Assembly (NCBI GenBank): GCA_018260755.1
Contig: JAGTWP010000002.1
Span: forward strand, 36,724 to 52,040
Length of the DNA stretch: 15,317 nucleotides
Source: Candidatus Altarchaeum sp.
GTDB taxonomy: Archaea; Altiarchaeota; Altiarchaeia; Altiarchaeales; Altiarchaeaceae
Direction: 5' to 3'
Within the stretch, counting starts at the first letter, position 1. The number at the start of each line of letters is the position of its first letter. Below the pieces are notes generated by a model that worked only from the letters and a program-made list of their open reading frames with translations, did not search any database and was not told where the DNA came from. This document shows, one piece after another, positions 8,349 through 14,136 of this stretch. Position numbers and translations under genes: made by a program.

Positions 8349-8572
8349 AAAAATTTCGCGGATAGAGTAAGTGAAAGACACGAACGGAGTGAGCATAAGA
8401 TGACATAAGCAAACAATAGTATTTCTATTATTTTAAATATTTCGTATTCTTTTAAATATTTATTTTCAGAGCCTATATTTTTTTAAATATATATTTATTA
8501 AAACATAATTATTTATAGAAATAATTAATAATCAATAAAATTAAAAATTTAAAAAATTTAAAAAATTTAAAA
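8349..8572 (+). promoter_or_regulatory. Spacer with valS terminator-like tract and promoter of the 68-aa gene
   Basis: A slightly GC-richer islet (8355-8405) containing CACGAACGGAGTGAG follows the valS stop; it may be a degenerate dispersed repeat. T-rich tracts with two copies of TTTTAAATATTT (about 8430-8465) could terminate valS. TATA-like elements AAATATATATTTA (8485-8497) and TTTATAGAA (8512-8520) face the next gene. Just before its ATG the 9-mer AAAAAATTT is repeated about three times (8543-8569). No RNA gene is apparent. Confidence 0.4.
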
Positions 8573-8779
8573 ATGGAAGAATACAAAATGGTAGATAGAT
8601 CTCTATTAAAATGCTGGAAAGAACAGATTCAAGAAGTGAAAGAAAATATCCGAGGAAGAATTTTAGAAGTTAGAGGATTTGGGGGCCTTGATGATACCTC
8701 AAAAGAAATGGCAAAATCTATTCAAAATCTGGATGATGCAATAGAAAATCTAAATAATGCAATAAATGCAATAGAATAA
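8573..8779 (+). CDS. Unknown small coiled-coil protein (68 aa)
   Basis: Unrecognised. The product is acidic and predicted helical. After Cys14 and a middle part (EVKENIRGRILEVRGFGG) comes a C-terminal tail of near-perfect heptads (IQNLDDA, IENLNNA, INAIE; 50-68) with I/L at core positions, so a short parallel coiled coil or oligomerisation tail is likely. No signal peptide or membrane segment is present. The ATG at 8573 could be replaced by Met6 at 8588; neither has a Shine-Dalgarno. The last three codons (ATA GAA TAA) are the first bases of a 59-bp tandem repeat that continues downstream, so the gene end was part of a duplication. Whether it has a role in the tungstate/molybdate cluster that follows is unknown. 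Confidence 0.55.
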   Translation: MEEYKMVDRSLLKCWKEQIQEVKENIRGRILEVRGFGGLDDTSKEMAKSIQNLDDAIENLNNAINAIE

Positions 8780-8932
8780 ATTTAAAGTAAATAAAAAATA
8801 AATAAAAAATAAATTTAAAAGAAAAAAATATAGAATAAATTTAAAGTAAATAAAAAATAAATAAAAAATAAATTTAAAAGAAAAAAATATAGAATAAATT
8901 TAAAGTAAATAAAAAATAAATAAAAAATAAAT
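8771..8932 (+). repeat. 59-bp tandem repeat (2.7 copies) from the 68-aa gene end towards wtpA
   Basis: Copies start at 8771, 8830 and 8889 (exact 59-bp steps), each beginning ATAGAATAAATTTAAAG. The third is identical for 44 nt and then diverges. Only A, T and a few G occur, and TAA stops are present in every plus-strand frame. Short internal periods of about 11 bp put A5-A6 tracts in helical phase, so curved DNA is expected. The repeat fills most of the space between the 68-aa gene and wtpA. Confidence 0.9.
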
Positions 8933-8949
8933 AAAATCCAAAATAAATT
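8893..8949 (+). repeat. Left copy of a 57-bp direct repeat flanking wtpA
   Basis: This block (AATAAATTTAAAGTAAAT at its left, AAAATCCAAAATAAATT at its right) matches 10388-10444 at 55 of 57 positions without gaps; the two differences are A to G. It ends 7 nt before the wtpA start codon and overlaps the third 59-bp tandem copy. Confidence 0.9.
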
Positions 8950-8956
8950 AAACAAA

Positions 8957-10384
8957 ATGGCAAACATAAATAAAATTTTAATCGGAATTGTGGTTTTAGC
9001 AGTAATCGGAGTTGTTTTGTTAAGCGGTTGTGTTGAAGAAAAACAGACATCAGGAAATATATCCCAAAATATAACACAAAATGCAGCAAATCAGGGAAAT
9101 ATTGAATTAAAGGTTTTCCATGCGGGAAGTTTAACCGAACCGTTGGCAGAAGTTGAAAAGGAATTTGAAAATCAACACAAAAATATTGATGTTCAGAGAG
9201 AAGCCGCAGGAAGTGTGCAAACAATTAAAAAGGTTACGGAATTGCACAAAGATGTAGATGTTGTCGCCTCTGCAGATGCTTTCTTAATTCCGAAAATGAT
9301 GTATCCTAACTATTCGGATTTCACAATAAAATTCGCAACAAATGACATTGTAATTGCTTATACAAATAAAAGCAACTATTGGAATGAGATAAATGAAGAT
9401 AACTGGTATCAAATTTTAAGAAAGGACGATGTTAAATTTGGTTTTTCAAATCCAAACAATGATCCTTGCGGTTACCGTTCTATAATGACTATGCAACTTG
9501 CAGAATTTAAATATAATGACAGCAAAATTTTTGATGATTTGGTTGAAAAAAATACTAATATTAAAGCAAACTGCAATTCAACATGTACTATTGTTGTTCC
9601 GAATTCAACACAAATAAATCCGGATACAAATAAAGTGATGGTAAGAAGTCTGGAAATGGAACTAATCAGCGGGCTTCAAAGCAGAGAGATTGACTATTTC
9701 TTTATATATAGAAGTGTTGCGGTTCAGCAAAAATTTAATTTTATTGAATTGCCTTCGAAAATTAATTTGGGAGATGATTCAAAGAATAAAATTTACAACA
9801 GGGTTAATGTTAAGCTGGCAAACGGACAGGTTCAGCAGGGAAACGCTATTGTTTATGGAGTTACTATTCCAAAAAATGCACAACACAAAAAAGAAGCAGT
9901 TGAATTTGTAAAATTGTTGATAAGCAAAGATGGCAGAAAAATTTTTGAAAATTTAGGACAACCGCCATTAAATCCAGCAATTGTTGATAATATAAGTAAT
10001 ATTCCTATTGAATTGAAAGAATTTGTCATTGAGGAAAAACCAAAGGAAAATATTCCAACAAAAGATGCAAGCAAGACAGATAAAACCAGCACTCTGAAAA
10101 TTGGTGAAAAGACATTCACATTTGAAGAACTCTCATCGCAATGCGAAAAGAAGGAAATTAACAATCAAACAGGAATTGCACTTGATTGTATAATTAAAAA
10201 AGGAATTGATGAACCGGAAAAATATACTTATGCATTAATTGGATCTGATGGTTATCAAAAAACAGTTACTTTTGAGGACACGCAAAAAGGAATATTAACT
10301 AATAATGAATCGCAGGTGGTTTTTGAACACTTACCAAAGGGGTATAGAGTTAGAGATATGGTTGAGATTAGACCGAGTAAATAA
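8957..10384 (+). CDS. wtpA: Tungstate/molybdate-binding lipoprotein WtpA with extra C-terminal domain
   Basis: This is the receptor of an ABC importer for tungstate or molybdate, anchored outside the membrane. A hydrophobic signal (6-24) ends in the lipobox LLSGC with Cys25, followed by an Asn/Gln-rich linker. The periplasmic-binding fold (about 50-355) shows VFHAGSLTEPL (53-63), GFSNPNNDPCGYRS (162-175) and QGNAIVYGVTIP (294-305), all typical of WtpA. At 475 aa it is about 120 residues longer than the usual family length. After a Lys/Pro linker (358-376), residues 378-475 (IGEKTFTFEEL, then GIALDCIIKKG, GSDGYQKTVTFED, LPKGYRVRDM) resemble the small Oxidored_molyb (sulfite-oxidase-like) fold. 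The permease and ATPase genes follow. Oxyanion preference cannot be read from sequence. Family assignment is firm; the extra domain is an inference from pattern. Confidence 0.92.
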   Translation: MANINKILIGIVVLAVIGVVLLSGCVEEKQTSGNISQNITQNAANQGNIELKVFHAGSLTEPLAEVEKEFENQHKNIDVQREAAGSVQTIKKVTELHKDVDVVASADAFLIPKMMYPNYSDFTIKFATNDIVIAYTNKSNYWNEINEDNWYQILRKDDVKFGFSNPNNDPCGYRSIMTMQLAEFKYNDSKIFDDLVEKNTNIKANCNSTCTIVVPNSTQINPDTNKVMVRSLEMELISGLQSREIDYFFIYRSVAVQQKFNFIELPSKINLGDDSKNKIYNRVNVKLANGQVQQGNAIVYGVTIPKNAQHKKEAVEFVKLLISKDGRKIFENLGQPPLNPAIVDNISNIPIELKEFVIEEKPKENIPTKDASKTDKTSTLKIGEKTFTFEELSSQCEKKEINNQTGIALDCIIKKGIDEPEKYTYALIGSDGYQKTVTFEDTQKGILTNNESQVVFEHLPKGYRVRDMVEIRPSK

Positions 10385-10387
10385 AAA

Positions 10388-10444
10388 AATAAATTTAAAG
10401 TAAATAAAAAGTAAATAAAAAGTAAATAAAATCCAAAATAAATT
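10388..10444 (+). repeat. Right copy of the 57-bp direct repeat flanking wtpA
   Basis: It begins 3 nt after the wtpA stop and is 55/57 identical to 8893-8949. Here the internal 11-mer GTAAATAAAAA occurs as a cleaner tandem run (about 10400-10432), giving A tracts spaced one helical turn apart. Its placement tight against both ends of wtpA suggests the gene moved or was duplicated together with this flank. Confidence 0.9.
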
Positions 10445-10495
10445 GTAACTATTCAACCACCCCCTTCAATAAGTAAAATATTTTGTAACTATTCA
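10443..10495 (+). repeat. Direct repeat TTGTAACTATTCA, 40 bp apart
   Basis: The 13-mer TTGTAACTATTCA occurs at 10443-10455 and 10483-10495. Between them is a C-rich patch (ACCACCCCCTTC) unlike the surrounding AT-rich DNA. The pair may be ends of a decayed insertion element or binding sites for a metal-responsive regulator; neither could be confirmed. Confidence 0.7.
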
Positions 10496-10510
10496 GAGGG
10501 TACAAAAATT

Positions 10511-10570
10511 TACTGAAAATTTATAAATAAATTTTCAATCTTAAAAAATATTTCAAATATTTTTTAATAC
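10511..10570 (+). repeat. Two stacked perfect palindromes with TAC/ATC/TAC junctions before wtpB
   Basis: TAC (10511-10513) is followed by a palindrome with 10-bp arms (TGAAAATTTA, 10514-10523; partner 10528-10537; loop TAAA). Then comes ATC (10538-10540), a second palindrome with 13-bp arms (TTAAAAAATATTT, 10541-10553; partner 10555-10567; one-base centre C), and TAC (10568-10570). The same order and junction triplets occur at 15219-15317. The element lies 41 bp before the wtpB start. It may be an operator, an RNA structure in the wtp transcript or a dispersed repeat. Confidence 0.85.
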
Positions 10571-10611
10571 CTGCAAAAATTTCAAAAAATACAAAAAATC
10601 AAAAATTTTAA

Positions 10612-11379
10612 ATGAAAGAAAAACTTATCATTGCATTCGCAATTTTAGGTGCATTGGTCTTGCTGTTTATTTTAATTCCGTTGGCAAATTTAATTTTATC
10701 AGCTATATTTGATACACAAATTTTTATTGAAAATTTAACCGACGAAGTAGTTCTGAAATCCATACTTTTGAGTTTCTTATCTGCATTTTTGGCAACATTG
10801 CTCGCATTTATATTCGGAGTTCCTCTTGCTTATTTTTTGGCGAGAAAAAATTTTTACGGAAAGTGTTTTATTGAAGGTCTGATTGATGTTCCCGTTGTTG
10901 TTCCGCATACGGTTGCAGGAATTGCATTATTAACTGTTTTTGGCACACATGGACTAATCGGACAATTTTCATTTATAAGATTTGTTGATGCAATTCCGGG
11001 AATTATAATAGCAATGTTGTTTGTAAGCATTCCGTTTATAATAAATTATTCCCGGGAGGGCTTTGAGAGTGTAGATGTCCGACTGGAAAATGCTGCAAGG
11101 ACATTGGGAGCAACTCCGTTTTATGTATTCTTAAAAATTTCATTTCCTCTGGCATTCAGAAATATTTTTGTCGGAGCAGTGATGACATGGGCACGGGCAA
11201 TGAGTGAATTCGGAGCAATAGTGATGATTGCTTATTATCCTATGATTGCGACAACAATAATATATGATAAATTTTTAACCACCGGACTAGATGCCTCACG
11301 GGCAGTTGCAGCAATATTGCTGATATTCTGCCTGCTCGTATTTATACTTTTAAGATTGCTAATTAAAAAGAAAAAATAA
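10612..11379 (+). CDS. wtpB: Tungstate/molybdate ABC transporter permease WtpB
   Basis: This is the membrane channel of the importer, 255 aa, the usual size for ModB/WtpB permeases. Hydrophobic segments lie at about 5-31, 48-76, 93-112, 126-146, 183-208 and 228-250, giving six likely helices. DVPVVVPHTVAGIALL (92-107) is typical of molybdate/tungstate permeases. The EAA loop that docks onto the ATPase reads ENAARTLGATPFYVFLKIS (159-177) with its conserved Gly166. The basic C-terminus ends KKKK. The ATG at 10612 follows AAAAATTTTAA with no Shine-Dalgarno. It is separated from wtpA by 227 bp holding repeats and palindromes, unusually wide for an operon, but lies only 8 bp from wtpC. Confidence 0.94.
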   Translation: MKEKLIIAFAILGALVLLFILIPLANLILSAIFDTQIFIENLTDEVVLKSILLSFLSAFLATLLAFIFGVPLAYFLARKNFYGKCFIEGLIDVPVVVPHTVAGIALLTVFGTHGLIGQFSFIRFVDAIPGIIIAMLFVSIPFIINYSREGFESVDVRLENAARTLGATPFYVFLKISFPLAFRNIFVGAVMTWARAMSEFGAIVMIAYYPMIATTIIYDKFLTTGLDASRAVAAILLIFCLLVFILLRLLIKKKK

Positions 11380-11387
11380 ATTTTAAA

Positions 11388-12437
11388 ATGTTAAAAATCC
11401 AAAATTTATCTTTAAAACTTGGAAAATTTGAATTAAAAAACATAAATTTGGAAGTTAATCAGGGCGAATACTTCGTAATTATTGGAGAAACCGGAGCGGG
11501 AAAAACAATACTGCTTGAGTGTATTGCGGGCTTACACAAATACAGCGGAAAAATTTTTATTGACGGAATTGATATTGGCAATGTTCCCATAGAAAAGAGG
11601 AATATCGGTCTGGTTTATCAGGATTATGCGTTATTCCCAAATTTAAATGTCCGGGACAATATAAAATTCGGATTAAAAATTAGAAAATTCCGCGAAGAAA
11701 TGATTAATGAATATGTCGGCGAAATTTCAAAAATTTTAAAGATATCCTATTTGTTGAACAGGAATGTTGAAACTTTAAGTGGCGGAGAAAAGCAAAGAAT
11801 ATCATTAGCAAGGGCATTAGTTATAAATCCGAAAATTTTGCTTTTGGATGAACCGCTTGCCGCATTAGACCCTAATACACAAAATGAAATTAAGACATTT
11901 CTGAAAAAAATTCACAAAGAGAGAAATTTAATAACTATTCATATAACTCACAATTTTGAAGAAGCAATATCTTTGGCGGATTGTCTTGCAATAATTCACA
12001 GCGGAGAAATTTTGCAAACAGGAAAATCAGATGAAATTTTTAGAAATCCCAAGTCGGAATTTGTCGCAAAATTTACCGGAGCGGAAAATTTATTTGAAGG
12101 CATCAGCAGGGTTGAAAACGGGATTGCGATTATTGATGTCAATGGAATAAAAATATACTCAACAAATTTGAATGAAGGCAATGTTCATTTTCTCATCCGT
12201 CCGGAAAACATTCTGATTTCAAAACAATATCTTTTATCAAGTGCGAGAAACAGTTTCAAGGGAAAAATATCTCAAATTTCAAAAATTCCAAACCGGGAAA
12301 GTATAATAAAAGTTGTTGTTGATGCCGGAATTCCGCTTGCTGTTTTTATAACTAAGCAGGCGTTTGAGGAATTAAATTTAAACATCAGCGGCGAAATTTA
12401 TGTTTATTTCAAGGCAAGCGGGGTTTATGTGTTTTAA
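11388..12437 (+). CDS. wtpC: Tungstate/molybdate ABC transporter ATPase WtpC
   Basis: This is the cytoplasmic ATPase driving the WtpB channel (349 aa). Walker A is GETGAGKT (33-40), the Q-loop glutamine is Gln78 (VYQDYALFP), the signature LSGGEKQR (130-137), Walker B LLLDEP (151-156), the D-loop ALDP (159-162) and the switch His188 (ITHNF). The C-terminal part from about 230 (GAENLFEG, then FLIRPENI at 268-275, and a last segment from about 285) fits the TOBE-type oxyanion-sensing domain of this family. The ATG lies 8 bp after the wtpB stop, preceded by ATAAATTTTAAA rather than a Shine-Dalgarno, although it is almost certainly co-transcribed. All catalytic motifs are intact. Confidence 0.94.
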   Translation: MLKIQNLSLKLGKFELKNINLEVNQGEYFVIIGETGAGKTILLECIAGLHKYSGKIFIDGIDIGNVPIEKRNIGLVYQDYALFPNLNVRDNIKFGLKIRKFREEMINEYVGEISKILKISYLLNRNVETLSGGEKQRISLARALVINPKILLLDEPLAALDPNTQNEIKTFLKKIHKERNLITIHITHNFEEAISLADCLAIIHSGEILQTGKSDEIFRNPKSEFVAKFTGAENLFEGISRVENGIAIIDVNGIKIYSTNLNEGNVHFLIRPENILISKQYLLSSARNSFKGKISQISKIPNRESIIKVVVDAGIPLAVFITKQAFEELNLNISGEIYVYFKASGVYVF

Positions 12438-12480
12438 AATTTTGTTATAATTGTTATTTTTTATATTCTTTTCATTTGGA
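12438..12480 (+). terminator. T-rich terminator behind wtpC
   Basis: Just after the wtpC stop the plus strand reads AATTTTGTTATAATTG and then TTATTTTTTATATTC and CTTTTC. Such U-rich tracts without a GC stem are the usual archaeal terminator. The next intact gene lies on the opposite strand, so transcription should end here. Confidence 0.5.
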
Positions 12481-12498
12481 ATTAAGTCGTTTATACAT

Positions 12499-12625
12499 TT
12501 AGGGGTCGGGGGTCGCTGTTGCAGTTATCCAAACTCTTTCTTTTTCAACAAATCTCGCCACATCTCCCGCATATATCCGCTTCTACATCCTGCAACACAA
12601 TTCCATTTATCTTAATATTAACCAT
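12499..12625 (-). pseudogene. Probable frameshifted small zinc-knuckle protein
   Basis: On the minus strand an ATG at 12625 opens a 26-codon frame (MVNIKINGIVLQDVEAD, then ICGRCGEIC) that ends at a TGA (12545-12547). The overlapping frame continues with ARFVEKERVWITATATPDP to a TAA at 12499. One single-base shift inside GRCGE would join them into a protein of about 41 aa with a CxxC knuckle. The stretch is markedly GC-richer than neighbouring spacers, as expected for former coding DNA. It starts 30 bp after the aldolase stop on the same strand. A YgiT-like antitoxin zinc finger is a loose resemblance only. It could instead be an intact 26-aa peptide or a sequencing error. Confidence 0.4.
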
Positions 12626-12655
12626 CAATGTTTAAATTTGATTAATTTTAGCATA

Positions 12656-13801
12656 TCACATTGATTCTATTGCCTTTCTCACAACTTCTCCGCTTCCTTT
12701 ACCGTTGAATGCTTCAAAATATTCAATTGCAGATGCTTTGCATGCTTTATAAATTTTATTTTTGTAGTTGGTGTCAATGTTTGCTATTTCTTTCTTGAAG
12801 GGCTTTATAGCATGCTTTATGTTCTTCCCGATAATCTCCTTGTCAGACATCAAGGGATTTTTGGCTTTAGCGTTAGCTCTGTATTTATCTAAAGTCCACA
12901 GTTCCATCTTTTTAACAAGATCCTGAGGCATATTTTCAATCGCAATATCCTGCCAGTGTGTGGCAACATTTCCCTTAGCTATTCCTGCATTAATTAATTT
13001 GTGCATAAGCTCAAGAGGCGTTCCCGTAATCCCATGCTGTGCTATTTTCACTCCGAGAGGGGCTATTGCATTTGCAACATCTCTTGTTCTTTTGTCGTCA
13101 ATGCCTAAAAGAGGTATTACATTTCCGTAAGCGTCGTAAACATTCCCGTGAATAGTTCCATTATTTGTTGCAAGAAGGTCCGGGTATATGTCATTTTCGT
13201 GGAGTGCTTTTATAAAAGTTACTGCTTCATCAACTGTTGTAAGCTCCTGCTTTCCGGTTTTAGTATCAATTTTTCCTATCTCTCCGACTTCAACCTCCAA
13301 GCTATAATCTGCTCTCGTTTTGCCATTCTCTTTCATTAATTTTTCTATTAATTTAGCAAAGTGTGTTGTAATTTTAATATTTACTGCAAGCTGATCTATT
13401 GTCTTTGCGGCAGTTATGTCAAAATTATGTGAAGCGTCAATTGCAAATGATGTGAACCCTGCGTCAATTTCCTTTTTGATTAAGTCCTCTGCTGCTGCAA
13501 TGGCTGCAGGAGTGTTTTCTGCAATTGTTATATGGTCTCCGTGAATGCTGTAAGGTATGTTGGAGTTGGATGCTTTTACTGTCTCACGGCAGACACGCGC
13601 AAATTCATCAGGCGACTGATCAGTATAACCAATCTCTGACTTTGCTATTTCAAATAATACGGCTGCATCCATTTCTTTAGCTGCCTCAATTATACCTCTG
13701 AAACATTGCTGTATTCTTATATTTGCTGCCATCACAATCACATTCTTGTTTTTAAGTGCATCAAAAATTAATTTTCCTGAAACCGGGTTTTTGTAGTCCA
13801 T
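12656..13801 (-). CDS. Class II (zinc) aldolase, fructose-bisphosphate aldolase-like
   Basis: A zinc-dependent aldolase of the FbaA/GatY/KbaY superfamily (381 aa), expected to cleave fructose 1,6-bisphosphate or a related ketose bisphosphate into dihydroxyacetone phosphate and an aldehyde. SIHGDH (85-90) corresponds to the family HxDH, giving catalytic Asp89 and zinc His90. EVEVGEIG (169-176) carries the conserved acidic residues. GTIHGNVYD (215-223) and QHGITG (255-260) supply zinc ligands His218 and His256. The C-terminal 100 residues are longer than in GatY, as in larger FbaA forms. The ATG at 13801 has a TATA-like GTATATAT at 13828-13835. It is divergent from a phosphofructokinase gene, which supports the fructose-bisphosphate substrate. 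Tagatose-bisphosphate aldolase activity is the alternative. Confidence 0.85.
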   Translation of the reverse strand: MDYKNPVSGKLIFDALKNKNVIVMAANIRIQQCFRGIIEAAKEMDAAVLFEIAKSEIGYTDQSPDEFARVCRETVKASNSNIPYSIHGDHITIAENTPAAIAAAEDLIKKEIDAGFTSFAIDASHNFDITAAKTIDQLAVNIKITTHFAKLIEKLMKENGKTRADYSLEVEVGEIGKIDTKTGKQELTTVDEAVTFIKALHENDIYPDLLATNNGTIHGNVYDAYGNVIPLLGIDDKRTRDVANAIAPLGVKIAQHGITGTPLELMHKLINAGIAKGNVATHWQDIAIENMPQDLVKKMELWTLDKYRANAKAKNPLMSDKEIIGKNIKHAIKPFKKEIANIDTNYKNKIYKACKASAIEYFEAFNGKGSGEVVRKAIESM

Positions 13802-14136
13802 CTTTTATTTTTGTTCAGATTATATTAGTATATATCGGAGTTTTTCTTAATTAAGGTAAATTTCCAGTTATAAATTTAAATAATTTAATCAATTAATATC
13901 CCGAAACAAAAAATTACAAATTTTAGTTAACCTGGTAATTACATAGACAAGTATAAAAATTCTGAAATTTGTGTGGTTAAGATTGAAATTATTTTCAAAA
14001 CACAGAATTTTGAAAATATCCGAGCAACGGCGAGGTTATATAACAATTTGTAAAGAATATTTCGGATTTTAGAATCCATCTTATATTTATTTTGTTATAA
14101 AATAAATTATCACAATCAAATAATATATTTTATAAA
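13802..14136. promoter_or_regulatory. 335-bp divergent spacer between aldolase and phosphofructokinase
   Basis: On the minus strand TATA-like GTATATAT (13828-13835) lies 27-34 bp before the aldolase start. On the plus strand TTATATTTA (about 14081-14089) and a second AT run next to the start face the kinase gene. Several inverted repeats occur: 13991-14017 (separate entry), GTTATATAAC (14035-14044), GGATT/AATCC (14064-14077), and ATTTATTTT with its partner (14085-14093, 14099-14107). ATC follows both 14017 and 14077 directly, as in the palindrome arrays elsewhere. A GC-richer CGAGCAACGGCGAGG sits at about 14020-14034. No open frame or tRNA was seen. Confidence 0.5.
13991..14017 (+). repeat. 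Dispersed palindrome, 10-bp arms, copy before phosphofructokinase
   Basis: The arm ATTTTCAAAA (13991-14000) pairs perfectly with 14008-14017 around a 7-nt loop CACAGAA. The core is nearly the same as the palindrome at 15196-15218 (TTTCAAAAC arm, loop GCAGA), so the kinase gene is flanked by two related copies. Confidence 0.85.

Noticed and set aside
7992-8396. 134-codon minus-strand frame over the valS 3' end
   Set aside because: Antisense to the anticodon-binding domain of ValRS; its Phe/Leu-rich translation is what reversed Lys/Glu-rich coding gives.
8355-8405. GC-richer islet with CACGAACGGAGTGAG as a small RNA
   Set aside because: No stable hairpin or promoter could be recognised; left as part of the spacer description.
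8874-9224. 116-codon minus-strand frame over the repeat and wtpA start
   Set aside because: Half of it is the reverse of the AT repeat and half is antisense to the wtpA signal region; no motif or start signal supports it.
12517-12597. Inverted repeat TGTTGCAG/CTGCAACA as an RNA gene
   Set aside because: Arms are 8 bp with a 65-nt gap inside probable former coding DNA; no box C/D, H/ACA or tRNA features are visible.
13802-14136. tRNA or riboswitch in the aldolase-kinase spacer
   Set aside because: No cloverleaf, T-arm GTTC motif or known aptamer core could be found; only short palindromes.
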